A DNA stretch of 64,000 nucleotides from contig PDTX01000003.1 in assembly GCA_002749065.1 (NCBI GenBank), positions 1-64,000 of the forward strand, in the 5' to 3' direction. Positions 10,479 to 20,538 of the stretch are shown here, one piece after another. The translations under genes and the position numbers were made by a program. Each line of letters starts with the position of its first letter. The stretch's first letter is position 1. The notes under the pieces were generated by a model. It saw nothing but the letters and a program-made list of their open reading frames with translations. It was not told the origin of the DNA and searched no databases. The DNA is from Bacteroidia bacterium. GTDB lineage: Bacteria > Bacteroidota > Bacteroidia > Bacteroidales > CAJPTX01.

Positions 10479-10557
10479 GCGGAGACGCGCCCGGGGCCCT
10501 ACGCCGGGCTGGGCGCGGAGATGTCAAGGAACGTTTAACAGTAAAAAGGAATAAGAG

Positions 10558-10857
10558 ATGTTAGTACTACAGGCCGGTGGCGGGAGCCCTATCGCTTCCA
10601 TCGCGATGATACTGCTGATGATTGTGGTGTTCTACTTTTTCATGATACGTCCACAGATGAAGCGGCAGAAGCAGCTCAAGAAGTTCCAGTCGGAGCTCAA
10701 GAAGGGGGACTCGGTCATCGTGGCCGGCGGGATTGTGGGCAAAATCCATGAGGTGCGCGGCGAGAGCGTGCTGGTCGACGTCGATGGCAACACGAAGCTC
10801 CGGGTGCTCAAGACGGCGGTGTACCGTAGCGCCGAGGAGCTCAGCAAGGAGGTCTAG
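10558..10857 (+). CDS. yajC: Preprotein translocase subunit YajC
   Basis: VFYFFMIRPQMKRQKQLKKFQSELKKGDSVIVAGGIVGKI. Confidence 0.95.
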   Translation: MLVLQAGGGSPIASIAMILLMIVVFYFFMIRPQMKRQKQLKKFQSELKKGDSVIVAGGIVGKIHEVRGESVLVDVDGNTKLRVLKTAVYRSAEELSKEV

Positions 10858-10897
10858 GCCGCGAGGCATGTCGTCCCGTTAGCCGTAGGGGGAGGTT

Positions 10898-11929
10898 TTG
10901 GCCCGTTTGGCAGATTTTGTGTCCAGGGCGCGGCTCGAGTCCCTGCTGCTGCCCGTCTGGAGCGTGCTTGTCCGCCTGCGGCGGGTGTTCCGCACCCGTA
11001 CGGACGTGGGCATCTTCCTCCTCCTTGTGTTCGTGGCCACCGTGCTGTGGTACCTGACCAAGCTGAGCCATGAGTACACGGTCGACATCAGGCACGACGT
11101 GCGGCTCGCGGGCCATCCCAAGGGGGCCCTGCTGGTGGGCGAACCCTCCCGCCAGGTGTGGCTACGTCTGCGGGGCCGTGGGCATACCCTCCTGGAATTC
11201 AAGACCTTCTCGAGCGGCCAGCCCTTCAAGCTGGACATGGAGGGCGATGAGTACACCCGCCGGTCGCCCGAGCGTGGCGTGCTGAGCCGCACGCAGATGG
11301 CCGCGCTCTTCGGCCCCCAGCTACCCAGCGGCCTGGTGCTGGAGTCGGTGCTCACGGACTCCATCGTCTGCGAGTTCAGCCCCTTGGACCGCCGGCTCCT
11401 CCCCGTCCGCGCCCAGCTGACCTACAGCCTGGCCCCCCAGCACGTGGCCGTGCGGCCCATGGAGGTGGTGCCCGATAGCATCTGGGTGCAGGGGCCGAAG
11501 GCCGAGCTCGAGCAGCTGGACTCGCTGCTGACCGTGGCCGTCGACCTGGGCGAGCTCCGCTCCTCCTTCGACAGCCTGGTGGCGCTGGAGCCTCTGCCCG
11601 CGGACCTGGATATGGAGGCGAGGGAGGTGTCGGTGCGTATGCCCATTAGCGAGTTCACCCAGAAGGAGATGGACGTGGAGGTGCGGGCGGTCGGGGTGCC
11701 CGATAGCCTCGGGGTGGACCTGCTGCCGAGGACGGTCCGGGTGCGCTGCGCGGTGCATCTGGCCCGCTACCAGCGCCTGGGCCCGAAGGACCTGGACCTG
11801 TTCTGCGAGTTCTCCCCCTACGCGGTCGATGGTCGCTACATCGTGCAGGTGGGCCGCCTGCCCGAGGGGGTCTTCGGCGTGGAGATTACGCCCTCCGTCG
11901 TGGGCTCAATCGTTACGAGTAGGTACTAG
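10898..11929 (+). CDS. YbbR-like domain protein (CdaR-type)
   Basis: Position after yajC, single N-terminal TM, YbbR-like repeats; TTG start preceded by GGAGG. Confidence 0.75.
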   Translation: MARLADFVSRARLESLLLPVWSVLVRLRRVFRTRTDVGIFLLLVFVATVLWYLTKLSHEYTVDIRHDVRLAGHPKGALLVGEPSRQVWLRLRGRGHTLLEFKTFSSGQPFKLDMEGDEYTRRSPERGVLSRTQMAALFGPQLPSGLVLESVLTDSIVCEFSPLDRRLLPVRAQLTYSLAPQHVAVRPMEVVPDSIWVQGPKAELEQLDSLLTVAVDLGELRSSFDSLVALEPLPADLDMEAREVSVRMPISEFTQKEMDVEVRAVGVPDSLGVDLLPRTVRVRCAVHLARYQRLGPKDLDLFCEFSPYAVDGRYIVQVGRLPEGVFGVEITPSVVGSIVTSRY

Positions 11930-11935
11930 GGGGCA

Positions 11936-12547
11936 ATGCAGGATGGAGGTGTCGCGATGCTACGAGTGGGTATAACGGGGCCGATAGGTTGTGGCAAGAG
12001 CTACATCTCGGCCCGCTTGCTATCGATGGGGTACTCGGTGTACGATGCGGACCGGGAGGCGAAGGCCCTCGTGCGGCGGAGCGCACCTCTGCGAGAGGGG
12101 ATAGTGGCCCTGCTGGGCGATGAGGCCTTCGGGCCAGACGGCTCCTACAATACGGCTTGGGTAGCCCAGCGGGTGTTCGCGGATAGGGCCCTGCTCGACG
12201 GTATCAACGCGCTGGTCCATCCAGCGGTTCTGGCGGATTTTACCCGCTTCGCCGCCGCGCATCAAGGGGCGGATTTCGTGTTCATGGAGTCGGCCCTGCT
12301 GCCCCAGCTGGACTGGCGCAGGGTGCTCGACAGGGTGCTGGTGGTGACGGCCCCCGTGGACCTACGGGAGGAGCGGGTGATGCGGCGCGACGGCGTGACC
12401 CCCGAGCAGCTCCGCGCGCGGATGCGCTCCCAGGCGGGCGAGGCCGCGTACCTCAGCATGGGCGATGCCATCATCACCAACGACGGGGTGGGGGATATTG
12501 ACCAGGCTATCGCCCTGGCCCTAAGCAGCTTGTCCCATGAGGAATAA
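11936..12547 (+). CDS. coaE: Dephospho-CoA kinase
   Basis: [18 protein letters not shown]-loop, [14 protein letters not shown] at 11936 or 11957. Confidence 0.92.
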   Translation: MQDGGVAMLRVGITGPIGCGKSYISARLLSMGYSVYDADREAKALVRRSAPLREGIVALLGDEAFGPDGSYNTAWVAQRVFADRALLDGINALVHPAVLADFTRFAAAHQGADFVFMESALLPQLDWRRVLDRVLVVTAPVDLREERVMRRDGVTPEQLRARMRSQAGEAAYLSMGDAIITNDGVGDIDQAIALALSSLSHEE

Positions 12548-13328
12548 CAATTTCGGGTGCTTGGTCGCCCTGCTGGTCGTCGCGTTGCTCTGGACCATGA
12601 TGGGTCCGGCGGCCCTATTTCTGCTCCCCATCCTCCTGCTGCTCTCCCTGGCGGGCTTTGCGCAGCGCGTCATGCGGGCCTCGCAGGGGGGTGCCGCGGG
12701 CGGGCGCTACACGGGCGGCAGGGCCACGGGGAGCTCGGAGGCCTTCCCCATCCTCGTGTTGCTGGCCGCGGTGATGAAGGCCGACGGGCGCGTGATGCGC
12801 TCCGAGCTGGACTTCGTGCGGCATTTCCTCACGCAGACCTTCGGGCCGGAGCAGGCCACCGAGATGCTGCTGGAGATGCGGGACCTGCTCCGTGGACCCC
12901 TCCCGGTGCAGCAGGCCTGTATCCAGATACGGATATCCTTCTCCTACTCCCAGCGCCAGATGCTGATGGGCGTGCTCTACGACCTCTCCCGGGCCGATGG
13001 CTTCACCGCTCCGAGCGAGCAGCAGCTCCTGAGCCAGATTGCCGCGAGCATCGGCGTGGAGGATGGGCAGCATGGCTGGAGCTCGGGGAGCTCAGGGAGC
13101 GCGGGCGGCTACCGGGCCCGTCCCTCGGTGGACTACTACGGGGTGCTGGGCCTGTCGTCCGATGCCTCCGACGATGAGGTGCGGCGGACCTACCGCAAGC
13201 TGGCCATGCAGTGGCACCCCGACCGCTTCAGCACTAGCCCGGAGGACAAGCAGCGGGAGGCCAGCGAGAAGTTCAAGGGGATAAATGAGGCCTACGAGGC
13301 CATCTGCAAGCAGCGGGGCATGAAGTAG
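12537..13328 (+). CDS. TerB/DjlA-like protein with C-terminal J domain
   Basis: [32 protein letters not shown] with HPD motif; TerB-like central helices. Confidence 0.85.
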   Translation: MRNNNFGCLVALLVVALLWTMMGPAALFLLPILLLLSLAGFAQRVMRASQGGAAGGRYTGGRATGSSEAFPILVLLAAVMKADGRVMRSELDFVRHFLTQTFGPEQATEMLLEMRDLLRGPLPVQQACIQIRISFSYSQRQMLMGVLYDLSRADGFTAPSEQQLLSQIAASIGVEDGQHGWSSGSSGSAGGYRARPSVDYYGVLGLSSDASDDEVRRTYRKLAMQWHPDRFSTSPEDKQREASEKFKGINEAYEAICKQRGMK

Positions 13329-13332
13329 CGCG

Positions 13333-14733
13333 ATGGGCGGAGAGGGGCAGCTTTCGTCGGGCGGTGGCCACCGTCTGGCTCCGGGCGGGGGGTTGCGTAT
13401 CCTGAATACGGTGCGCGCCTTCGTCGAGTGGCACGGCCTGTTCGGCGCGGGAGACCGCCTCCTGCTGACGGTGAGCGGCGGGCGCGACTCGATGGCCCTC
13501 CTGTCGATAGCCCAGCGGCTGCGCCCCTGCCCTCTGGCCGTGGCGCACTGCAACTTTGGGCTGCGCGGCGCGGAGTCAGACGCAGACGAGGAGCTGGTGC
13601 GCGCCTACTGCGCGGCGCACGGCCTCCGCTTGCATAGCGCACGCTTTGATACCTTGGCGCACGCCGAGCGCGAGCGGCAGTCGGTGGAGCTGGCGGCGCG
13701 CAGCCTGCGCTATGCGTGGTTTGCGCAGCTGGTGGCGGAGCATGGCTATACGCGTGTGGCGACGGCGCACCACCAGATGGACCAGGCGGAGACCATCCTG
13801 ATGAACATGGCCCGGGGGGCGGGCCTGGCGGGCATGCGGGGCATACCGCTGCGTAACGGGTGGGTGGTCCGGCCCTTGCTCTGCCTGTCCCGCCGCGATA
13901 TCGATGCGTGGTGCGCGGAGCTGGCCGTGCCCTACCGCGATGACCATACGAACGCGCAGCGGGTCTACACCCGCAACTACGTGCGCCACGAGGTCTTGCC
14001 CCGGCTCGAGGTGGTGAAGCCGGGGGCGGTGGCCCGTCTGGCGGCCTTGGGGGATTACGCCGGTGAGGCCTACGAGACCTTGCGGCTTGAGAGCGAGGCC
14101 GTGTTCGGGCCGATGGACGGAGAGGGGGGCTTCTCCCTGCGCCTGACCTCCCCGGGGTACCTTGCGCACCGGGGCTTGGCCCGCTTCTGGCTCAGGGGGC
14201 GATTGGCCTCGCTGGGCTTTTCGGCCGGGCAGGTGGACGACGTGCTGCGGATGGTGGATGGCGGCGCGCAGACCGGGAAGAGGGTGGAGGGCCCAGCGCA
14301 CCGGGCGCTCATGCTGCGGGGCACGCTGGCGGTGGAGCCCCTGCAGGAGGCGGGGGAGGAGCTCGAGATTTGCTCCCCCGGATTGGTCGGGCCTTGCCAC
14401 ATCCGCGTGCTCAGCCTGCACGAGGGCGAGGACTGGCGAGGGATGGTGGGCGACGGGGAGCTGGCGATGGATGCCTCCAGGGTGTCTTTCCCCCTGCGGC
14501 TGCGTCGCTGGCGTGCGGGCGATAGGTTCTGCCCGCTGGGCATGGGGGGGAAATCGAAGAAGCTCTCCGACTACCTCACTGACCGCCGAGTGAGCGGCGC
14601 GCGGCGTGCGGGCGTGGAGGTCCTGATTTCGGGTGGCCAAATAGCCTGCGTCCTGGATAGCCGGCACATCGCCGAGTGGGCGGCAGTCCGTCCTAATACT
14701 GAGCGCCTCCTCCTCGTTACAATCTTCAGCTAA
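13333..14733 (+). CDS. tilS: tRNA(Ile)-lysidine synthase
   Basis: LLTVSGGRDSMALL PP-loop; TAHHQMDQAETILMNMARGAGLAGMRGI. Confidence 0.93.
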   Translation: MGGEGQLSSGGGHRLAPGGGLRILNTVRAFVEWHGLFGAGDRLLLTVSGGRDSMALLSIAQRLRPCPLAVAHCNFGLRGAESDADEELVRAYCAAHGLRLHSARFDTLAHAERERQSVELAARSLRYAWFAQLVAEHGYTRVATAHHQMDQAETILMNMARGAGLAGMRGIPLRNGWVVRPLLCLSRRDIDAWCAELAVPYRDDHTNAQRVYTRNYVRHEVLPRLEVVKPGAVARLAALGDYAGEAYETLRLESEAVFGPMDGEGGFSLRLTSPGYLAHRGLARFWLRGRLASLGFSAGQVDDVLRMVDGGAQTGKRVEGPAHRALMLRGTLAVEPLQEAGEELEICSPGLVGPCHIRVLSLHEGEDWRGMVGDGELAMDASRVSFPLRLRRWRAGDRFCPLGMGGKSKKLSDYLTDRRVSGARRAGVEVLISGGQIACVLDSRHIAEWAAVRPNTERLLLVTIFS

Positions 14734-15009
14734 TCAATCGTTTGCATCTCGCCCGGCTTCCTCTGTGGCCTCCCTCCCCGTTGTTTGTTCTAGATTAAGA
14801 TTGACCGATTGGCCCAGCCCGGAATTTTCGCCGATTACTCATTTAATGGTCTGTTCTATAGCTCATTAGTCGTATGACCCATCTTTTCAAGCCGTATAAA
14901 TAGGCGCTGCGATTTCGCGCACGTGGACGGGTGGCGATTATTCTTGCTAATATTGTTGCGAAAAAATCGGGGGAGAAAGGCGGGAAATCGTAACGAAATC
15001 TCAGGGTTT

Positions 15010-16341
15010 ATGGATACAGCTGGTGGTGAAGCACCGATTCGCAGAGAGCTCGTAGATACAGTGCTGCGCGAGATGGGTATCGTCGACATGTCGCAGTCGC
15101 CCATCCGCGCGATAGCCCGGGTAGCGAGCCGGGTGGAGCAGGCAAGCGGTGTGGAGTTCATCAGCATGGTAATGGGTATCCCCGGTTTGCCCCCCTCCGA
15201 GATTGCCATCGAGGCGGAGATAGAGGCTCTGCGGGCGGGCGTGGCCCAGTCGTACCCCCCGCTCGACGGCATCCCTTCCCTGAAGCAGGAGGTCTCCCGT
15301 TTTGTGAAGAACTTTATAGGCGTGGAGGTTTCCCCCGAGGGTTGCCTCCCGTGCGTGGGCTCAATGCAGGGGGGCATGGCCCTCTTCATGCTCGTGAACC
15401 GCATGGTCAAGGGGCGCGACCGGGTGCTCTTCATCGACCCGGGCTTCCCGGTGCAGAAGGCCCAGCTCCGCGCCCTGGGCTTCGGCTTCGACACCTTCGA
15501 TGTCTACAACTTCCGGGGCGAGAAGCTGCGCGAGCGGCTCGAGGAGGTGCTGCGGAAGGGGCGCACCAGCGCCATCCTGTACTCGAACCCGAACAACCCC
15601 TCGTGGATCTGCATGACGGAGGAGGAGCTGCGCACGATTGGCGAGCTCTCCAAGCTGTACGATGTCCCCGTGATAGAGGACCTGGCGTACTTCGCGATGG
15701 ACTTCCGCGAGGACCTCTCCCAGCCGGGTGTACCCCCCTTCCAGGCGACGGTGGCCCGCTACACCGACAACTGGCTGATGCTGCTCTCCAGCTCGAAGTC
15801 CTTCAGCTACGCCGGGCAGCGCATAGGCTGCATGATCGTGAGCGACGTGCTGGCCAAGCGGGAGTTCAGCGAGCTGAGCTCCTTCTTCCCCTCCAGCATC
15901 CTGTCGCAGGCCCTGCTCTACGGCGTGATGACCGTGCTCTCGAGCGGGGTGGCCGCCGCGCCCCAGCATGGCTTCGCGGCCATCCTGAAGGCGGCCAACG
16001 ACGGGGAGTACGACTTCGTGGCGGATGTGCGCGAGTACGGGCGGCGGGCCGCGGAGATGAAGCGCATCTTCACCGAGAACGGTTTTGAGATAGTGTACGA
16101 CCAGGACATGGACCGCCCGCTGGCCGATGGGTTCTACTTCACGGTGGCCTACCCGGGCATGGGCGGGGGCGAGCTGCTGCGCGAGCTCCTGGAGTACGGG
16201 ATTAGCGCCATATCGCTGGGCGCGACGGGTAGCGAGCGGACCGACGGGCTCCGGGCCTGCGTCTCGCACGTGTACCCCCGGCAGTTCCCGCTGCTGGAGG
16301 AGCGGCTCCGGGCCTTCAACGCCCGGCATGCGGCCCGCTAG
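15010..16341 (+). CDS. PLP-dependent aminotransferase, class I/II
   Basis: SNPNNPSWICMTEEE, SSSKSFSYAGQRIG (PLP lysine context); ORF track start GTG at 14923, ATG at 15010 preferred. Confidence 0.88.
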   Translation: MDTAGGEAPIRRELVDTVLREMGIVDMSQSPIRAIARVASRVEQASGVEFISMVMGIPGLPPSEIAIEAEIEALRAGVAQSYPPLDGIPSLKQEVSRFVKNFIGVEVSPEGCLPCVGSMQGGMALFMLVNRMVKGRDRVLFIDPGFPVQKAQLRALGFGFDTFDVYNFRGEKLRERLEEVLRKGRTSAILYSNPNNPSWICMTEEELRTIGELSKLYDVPVIEDLAYFAMDFREDLSQPGVPPFQATVARYTDNWLMLLSSSKSFSYAGQRIGCMIVSDVLAKREFSELSSFFPSSILSQALLYGVMTVLSSGVAAAPQHGFAAILKAANDGEYDFVADVREYGRRAAEMKRIFTENGFEIVYDQDMDRPLADGFYFTVAYPGMGGGELLRELLEYGISAISLGATGSERTDGLRACVSHVYPRQFPLLEERLRAFNARHAAR

Positions 16342-16405
16342 CGGCGTGCGCTGCGCGAATAGAGTAGTGAATTGAGTGTAAACCATAAGTGAAAAGGAAT
16401 TAGCA

Positions 16406-16633
16406 ATGGCAAAGATAGTAGGTGCAATCGAGGTGGATATCGAGCGCTGCAAGGGCTGCGAGCTCTGCGTGGTGGCTTGTCCGAAGGATGTGTTGGCGCT
16501 TGCCGTAGAGGTGAACGCCAAGGGCTACCACTATGCGGAGATGAAGAACCCGGACAACTGCATCGGCTGCGCGATGTGCGCGACGGTGTGCCCGGATAGC
16601 TGCATAGAGGTCTACAAGCTCAAGGTAGCGTAG
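16406..16633 (+). CDS. 2-oxoacid:ferredoxin oxidoreductase delta subunit (2x4Fe-4S ferredoxin)
   Basis: CKGCELCVVACPKD and CIGCAMCATVCPDS motifs; first gene of a four-subunit operon. Confidence 0.93.
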   Translation: MAKIVGAIEVDIERCKGCELCVVACPKDVLALAVEVNAKGYHYAEMKNPDNCIGCAMCATVCPDSCIEVYKLKVA

Positions 16634-16662
16634 TGGTTTTGAATTTTTAAAAGGAGGATATA

Positions 16663-17742
16663 ATGGCAGAGTATAAGTTGATGAAGGGGAACGAGGTAAT
16701 CGCGGTGGCCGCCATCCTGAGCGGCTGCGATGGCTACTTCGGCTACCCCATCACTCCGCAGTCGGAGGTTTTGGAGACGCTGCAGGCGGAAGCGCCCTGG
16801 CGTACTACGGGCATGGTGGTTCTGCAGGCCGAGAGCGAGGTCGCAGCCATCAACATGGTTTACGCCGGCGCGGCGTGCGGCAAGAAGGTGATGACCTCCT
16901 CCTCCAGCCCCGGTATCAGCCTCAAGCAGGAGGGGATTACCTACATCGCGGGCGCTGAGCTCCCCTGCATCGTGGTGAACGTGGTGCGTGGCGGCCCCGG
17001 CCTGGGGACCATCCAGCCGGCGCAGTCGGACTACTTCCAGGCGGTGAAGGGCGGCGGCCACGGCGACTACCACATGGTGGTGCTGGCCCCGGCCTCCGTG
17101 CAGGACATGCACGACTTCGTATTCCTGGGCTGGGAGCTGGCCTTCAAGTACCGTACCCCGGTCATGATCCTCTCCGATGGTGTGATCGGCCAGATGATGG
17201 AGAAGGTGAAGCTCAACGAGCAGCAGCCCCGCTGGACGAACGAGGAGGTGGCCGCGAAGTGTGGCGAGTGGGCCACCGTGGGCAAGCCCGCGAGCCGCAG
17301 CCGCAACGTTGTGACCTCGCTGGAGCTCGACTCGGGCCGCCAGGAGCAGTTCAACCACAAGCTGCAGGCCAAGTACCGCACCATCGAGGAGAATGAGGTC
17401 CGCTTCGAGGAGTTCCAGACCGAGGATGCGGAGTACCTGCTGGTGGCCTACGGTTCGTCGAGCCGTATCTGCCAGAAGGCCGTAGACCTGGCCCGCGAGC
17501 AGGGCATCAAGGTGGGCCTGCTGCGCCCGATCACCCTGTACCCCTTCCCGACCAAGCGCCTGGCCGAGCTGGCCGGCAAGGTCAAGGGCATGATGTCCGT
17601 GGAGATGAGCGCCGGCCAGATGGTCGAGGATGTGCGCTTGGCCGTTAACGGCAAGGTGCCCGTGGAGCACTACGGTCGCTTTGGCGGCATGATTCCCAGC
17701 CCGAATGAGGTGGTGGATGCCCTTAAAGTATTCATGAAATAA
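16663..17742 (+). CDS. vorB: 2-oxoacid (2-oxoisovalerate-type) ferredoxin oxidoreductase alpha subunit VorB
   Basis: LMKGNEVIAVAAILSGCDGYFGYPITPQSEVLE, ESEVAAINMVYAGAACGKKVMTSSSSPG. Confidence 0.9.
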   Translation: MAEYKLMKGNEVIAVAAILSGCDGYFGYPITPQSEVLETLQAEAPWRTTGMVVLQAESEVAAINMVYAGAACGKKVMTSSSSPGISLKQEGITYIAGAELPCIVVNVVRGGPGLGTIQPAQSDYFQAVKGGGHGDYHMVVLAPASVQDMHDFVFLGWELAFKYRTPVMILSDGVIGQMMEKVKLNEQQPRWTNEEVAAKCGEWATVGKPASRSRNVVTSLELDSGRQEQFNHKLQAKYRTIEENEVRFEEFQTEDAEYLLVAYGSSSRICQKAVDLAREQGIKVGLLRPITLYPFPTKRLAELAGKVKGMMSVEMSAGQMVEDVRLAVNGKVPVEHYGRFGGMIPSPNEVVDALKVFMK

Positions 17743-17757
17743 ATAGGAGAATATACC

Positions 17758-18522
17758 ATGGAGTTGGCAGAAATCAAGAAACTGGGTGGGGAGAAGGTAT
17801 ATAGCCGTTCCGCGCTGCTCACCGACAACATCATGCACTACTGCCCGGGCTGCACGCACGGGGTGGTTCATAAAATCCTCGCAGAGGAAATCCAGGCCCT
17901 CGGCCTCCAGGAGGACGTCATCGGCGTCAGCCCGGTGGGCTGCTCGGTGCTGGCCTACAACTACATCGACATCGACTGGCAGGAGGCCGCCCACGGCCGC
18001 GCCCCGGCGTGCGCCACGGCGATATCGCGCCTGCGCCCCGACAAGGTGGTCTTCACCTACCAGGGCGACGGCGACCTAGCCTCCATCGGCACGGCCGAGA
18101 TCATCCACGCCTGCAACCGCGGGGAGAACATGTTCACCATCTTCATCAACAACGGGATATACGGCATGACCGGTGGCCAGATGGCCCCCACGACCCTCCC
18201 CGGGATGAAGACGGCCACCTGCCCCGAGGGGCGTGACGTGAGCATGGTGGGCAGCCCGCTGGTCATCACCGAGCTCATCGCCCAGCTGCCCGGTACGTGC
18301 TTCGTGGCGCGCCACTCGGCTCACACGCCGGCCACCATCAACAAGCTGCGTCAGGCCATCCGCAAGGCCATCAAGAACACCCAGGAGAAGAAGGGTACGT
18401 CCTTCATCGAGGTGGTGTCGACCTGCAACTCGGGGTGGAAGATGTCGCCCGTGAAGTCCAACGACTGGATGGTAGAGAACATGTTCCCGATGTATAAACC
18501 AGGTGTGCTGAAGGACGAGTAG
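17758..18522 (+). CDS. 2-oxoacid:ferredoxin oxidoreductase beta subunit (TPP-binding)
   Basis: YCPGCTHGVVHKI, YQGDGDLASIGTAEIIHACNRGENMFTIFINNGIYGMTGGQMAPTT. Confidence 0.93.
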   Translation: MELAEIKKLGGEKVYSRSALLTDNIMHYCPGCTHGVVHKILAEEIQALGLQEDVIGVSPVGCSVLAYNYIDIDWQEAAHGRAPACATAISRLRPDKVVFTYQGDGDLASIGTAEIIHACNRGENMFTIFINNGIYGMTGGQMAPTTLPGMKTATCPEGRDVSMVGSPLVITELIAQLPGTCFVARHSAHTPATINKLRQAIRKAIKNTQEKKGTSFIEVVSTCNSGWKMSPVKSNDWMVENMFPMYKPGVLKDE

Positions 18523-18554
18523 AATCGGCCCCACATACCGGAATAGATATTGAT

Positions 18555-19100
18555 ATGACAGAAGAAATCATCGTAGCAGGCTTTGGTGGGCAGGGTGTCC
18601 TATCCATGGGTAAGATACTGGCCTACTCGGGCATCATGCAGGACCAGGAGGTTTCCTGGATGCCGTCCTACGGCCCGGAGATGCGTGGCGGCACCGCGAA
18701 CGTGACGGTTATCCTGAGCGACTCGCGCATCAGCTCCCCCATTGTGCAGGAGTACGATACGGTCATCGTGCTGAACCAGCAGTCGCTCGACAAGTTCGAG
18801 CAGTCGGTGAAGCCCGGGGGTATCCTCATCTTCGACCCGAACGGTATCACCCGTCGGCCCGAGCGTAAGGACATCAAGATTTTCAGCGTGAAGGCCGCCG
18901 AGGAGGCCACGGCCATGAACAACGCCAAGGCGTTCAACATGATCGTGCTGGGCGCCCTGCTGAAGGTGAAGCCGCTGGTGCAGATGGAGAACGTGGTGAA
19001 GGGCCTGAAGAAGTCCCTGCCCGAGCGCCATCACAAGCTCATCCCCATGAACGAGGAGGCTATCCAGCGTGGCATGTCCATCGTCGAGGAGGTGAAGTAG
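18555..19100 (+). CDS. 2-oxoacid:acceptor oxidoreductase gamma subunit
   Basis: EIIVAGFGGQGVLSMGKILAYSG, PSYGPEMRGGTANVTVILSD. Confidence 0.93.
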   Translation: MTEEIIVAGFGGQGVLSMGKILAYSGIMQDQEVSWMPSYGPEMRGGTANVTVILSDSRISSPIVQEYDTVIVLNQQSLDKFEQSVKPGGILIFDPNGITRRPERKDIKIFSVKAAEEATAMNNAKAFNMIVLGALLKVKPLVQMENVVKGLKKSLPERHHKLIPMNEEAIQRGMSIVEEVK

Positions 19101-19125
19101 TACGCTTAGCGCGGTTATTATAGGA

Positions 19126-19155
19126 GGGGGCGAACCAGACGGTTCGCCCCCTTTT
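19126..19155 (+). terminator. Intrinsic terminator of the VOR operon
   Basis: GGGGGCGAACC-AGAC-GGTTCGCCCCC followed by TTTTCG. Confidence 0.92.
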
Positions 19156-19304
19156 CGTTTCTGGCTTTGGGCTTGAGCCGCTTAGGAGTTTTCGAGCGGG
19201 TTCGTCGGCCTTAGGAGGCCCAGCGCGAGGAGGAGGCTGGGCCTATACCGTCCCGGCCACCGTACCCCGGTCTCGCCAGAGATCGTCCCGGGCCCCGCTG
19301 TTCG

Positions 19305-19625
19305 CTAGGGCAGGGGCTCGCGTCGGGTCTGCAGCCCTACGGCCAGGTAGTCGGACGCGTCGATGATGTCGCTCCCGCTCATTTCCACCACCAGCTCGCC
19401 GTCCGCCGTGGCGAAATGCACGTCCAGCACGTCGTCCAGCTCGGGGTCGCGCCCCGCGTGCTTGAACCGATGCTCCTTCACCCGCTTGACTAGCACGTTG
19501 AAGAAGTCCTGCACCGGGAGGCGGTAGGGGGCTTCCCCCCCCTCCGGTTGCGCAATGCACACGTAATCATGGCTGTAGAGCACGTCCCCCTCCTCGAGCT
19601 CCACCCGTATGTTGACCCTATCCAT
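19305..19625 (-). CDS. Hypothetical protein, ~106 aa
   Basis: ORF in the frame of 19305..19730 with ATG at 19625; -7 box TACCTTTG (minus strand, 19687-19694) upstream. Confidence 0.6.
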   Translation of the reverse strand: MDRVNIRVELEEGDVLYSHDYVCIAQPEGGEAPYRLPVQDFFNVLVKRVKEHRFKHAGRDPELDDVLDVHFATADGELVVEMSGSDIIDASDYLAVGLQTRREPLP

Positions 19626-19686
19626 CCTGGCTGTCCCTCGCAATCTTGGTGAATACCATCGTCCTGCCCCCATCGGCGGGCGCGGG

Positions 19687-19694
19687 CAAAGGTA
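19687..19694 (-). promoter_or_regulatory. -7 box TACCTTTG for the minus-strand hypothetical gene
   Basis: CAAAGGTA on + strand; ~62 nt upstream of the ATG; lies inside an inverted repeat. Confidence 0.5.
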
Positions 19695-19715
19695 GGCAAT
19701 GCCAGCAATTATAGC

Positions 19716-19723
19716 TACATTTG
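19716..19723 (+). promoter_or_regulatory. -7 box TACATTTG for the plus-strand hypothetical gene
   Basis: TAnnTTTG match 27 nt upstream of ATG at 19750; other arm of the same inverted repeat. Confidence 0.5.
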
Positions 19724-19749
19724 CCCGCAATCAATACCGTATCCATACG

Positions 19750-20499
19750 ATGAGCCATAGCAAGCCGAACGCCGAACACCCCTTGCCCCCGTCGAGCTTC
19801 CCGAGCTTCACCGCTGAGATAGTCGCTCTGCACGATGCCGGGCGACCGGCTGAGGCCCTCGCCTACTTCAAGCAGCACAAGGCGCACTTCACCCATCGGC
19901 AGATTGCCGACGAGCCCCCTCTGCTGGTCGCCATGCTCCGCTCGCTCATCGATACCCATCAGCTCCGCGCCGCGCTGGTGTTCGAGCAGCTCTACATCCC
20001 CGAGGCGACCCCTGATGTGCACCCCGACCTTCTGCGGGCCCTCATCGCGGTCTACTGCCTCCTGCTCCAGGAGGGCTGGACCGAGGGCGATGTGGAGGAT
20101 GCATCAGCGGATTCCGCGGCCTACCTCGCCCGCCTCGATGCCCTCGAGGCCCTAGAGCAGGAGCGGGAGGAGCGCCGGGCCGCCAGCGCGTTGACCTCCA
20201 GCTCCCCCGACCTTTCGCCCCGCGTGCCGGAGGGGGCTTCCCAACGTGCATCCGAGCCAGCCCCCTCCATGCTGCGCGAGCTGCCCGAGGAGTTTCAGGG
20301 CCTGCACGTGGCCGAGCTGCTACGGGTGGACTCCCCGACCCACGGCGCGCTCCGCTGGCGGGGGGAGGAGTACGCCTACGCCCTCTCGGGCAACCCGCCC
20401 TACGGGGCGCAGCTCCGCGTGGGTGTCGCCGTGCGCATCGTCTGGGTATGGAAGGACGGCGAGCTGGCCCCCCAGCTGCTGGGCCTAGCGCCCCGCTAG
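19750..20499 (+). CDS. Hypothetical protein with helical N-terminal and beta-rich C-terminal domain
   Basis: Long ORF (track start 19699); ATG at 19750 fits the -7 box at 19716. Confidence 0.65.
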   Translation: MSHSKPNAEHPLPPSSFPSFTAEIVALHDAGRPAEALAYFKQHKAHFTHRQIADEPPLLVAMLRSLIDTHQLRAALVFEQLYIPEATPDVHPDLLRALIAVYCLLLQEGWTEGDVEDASADSAAYLARLDALEALEQEREERRAASALTSSSPDLSPRVPEGASQRASEPAPSMLRELPEEFQGLHVAELLRVDSPTHGALRWRGEEYAYALSGNPPYGAQLRVGVAVRIVWVWKDGELAPQLLGLAPR

Positions 20500-20538
20500 C
20501 CTTTGTGGCTCAGCATCTAGCTTGATGCGCAGCGGGGC

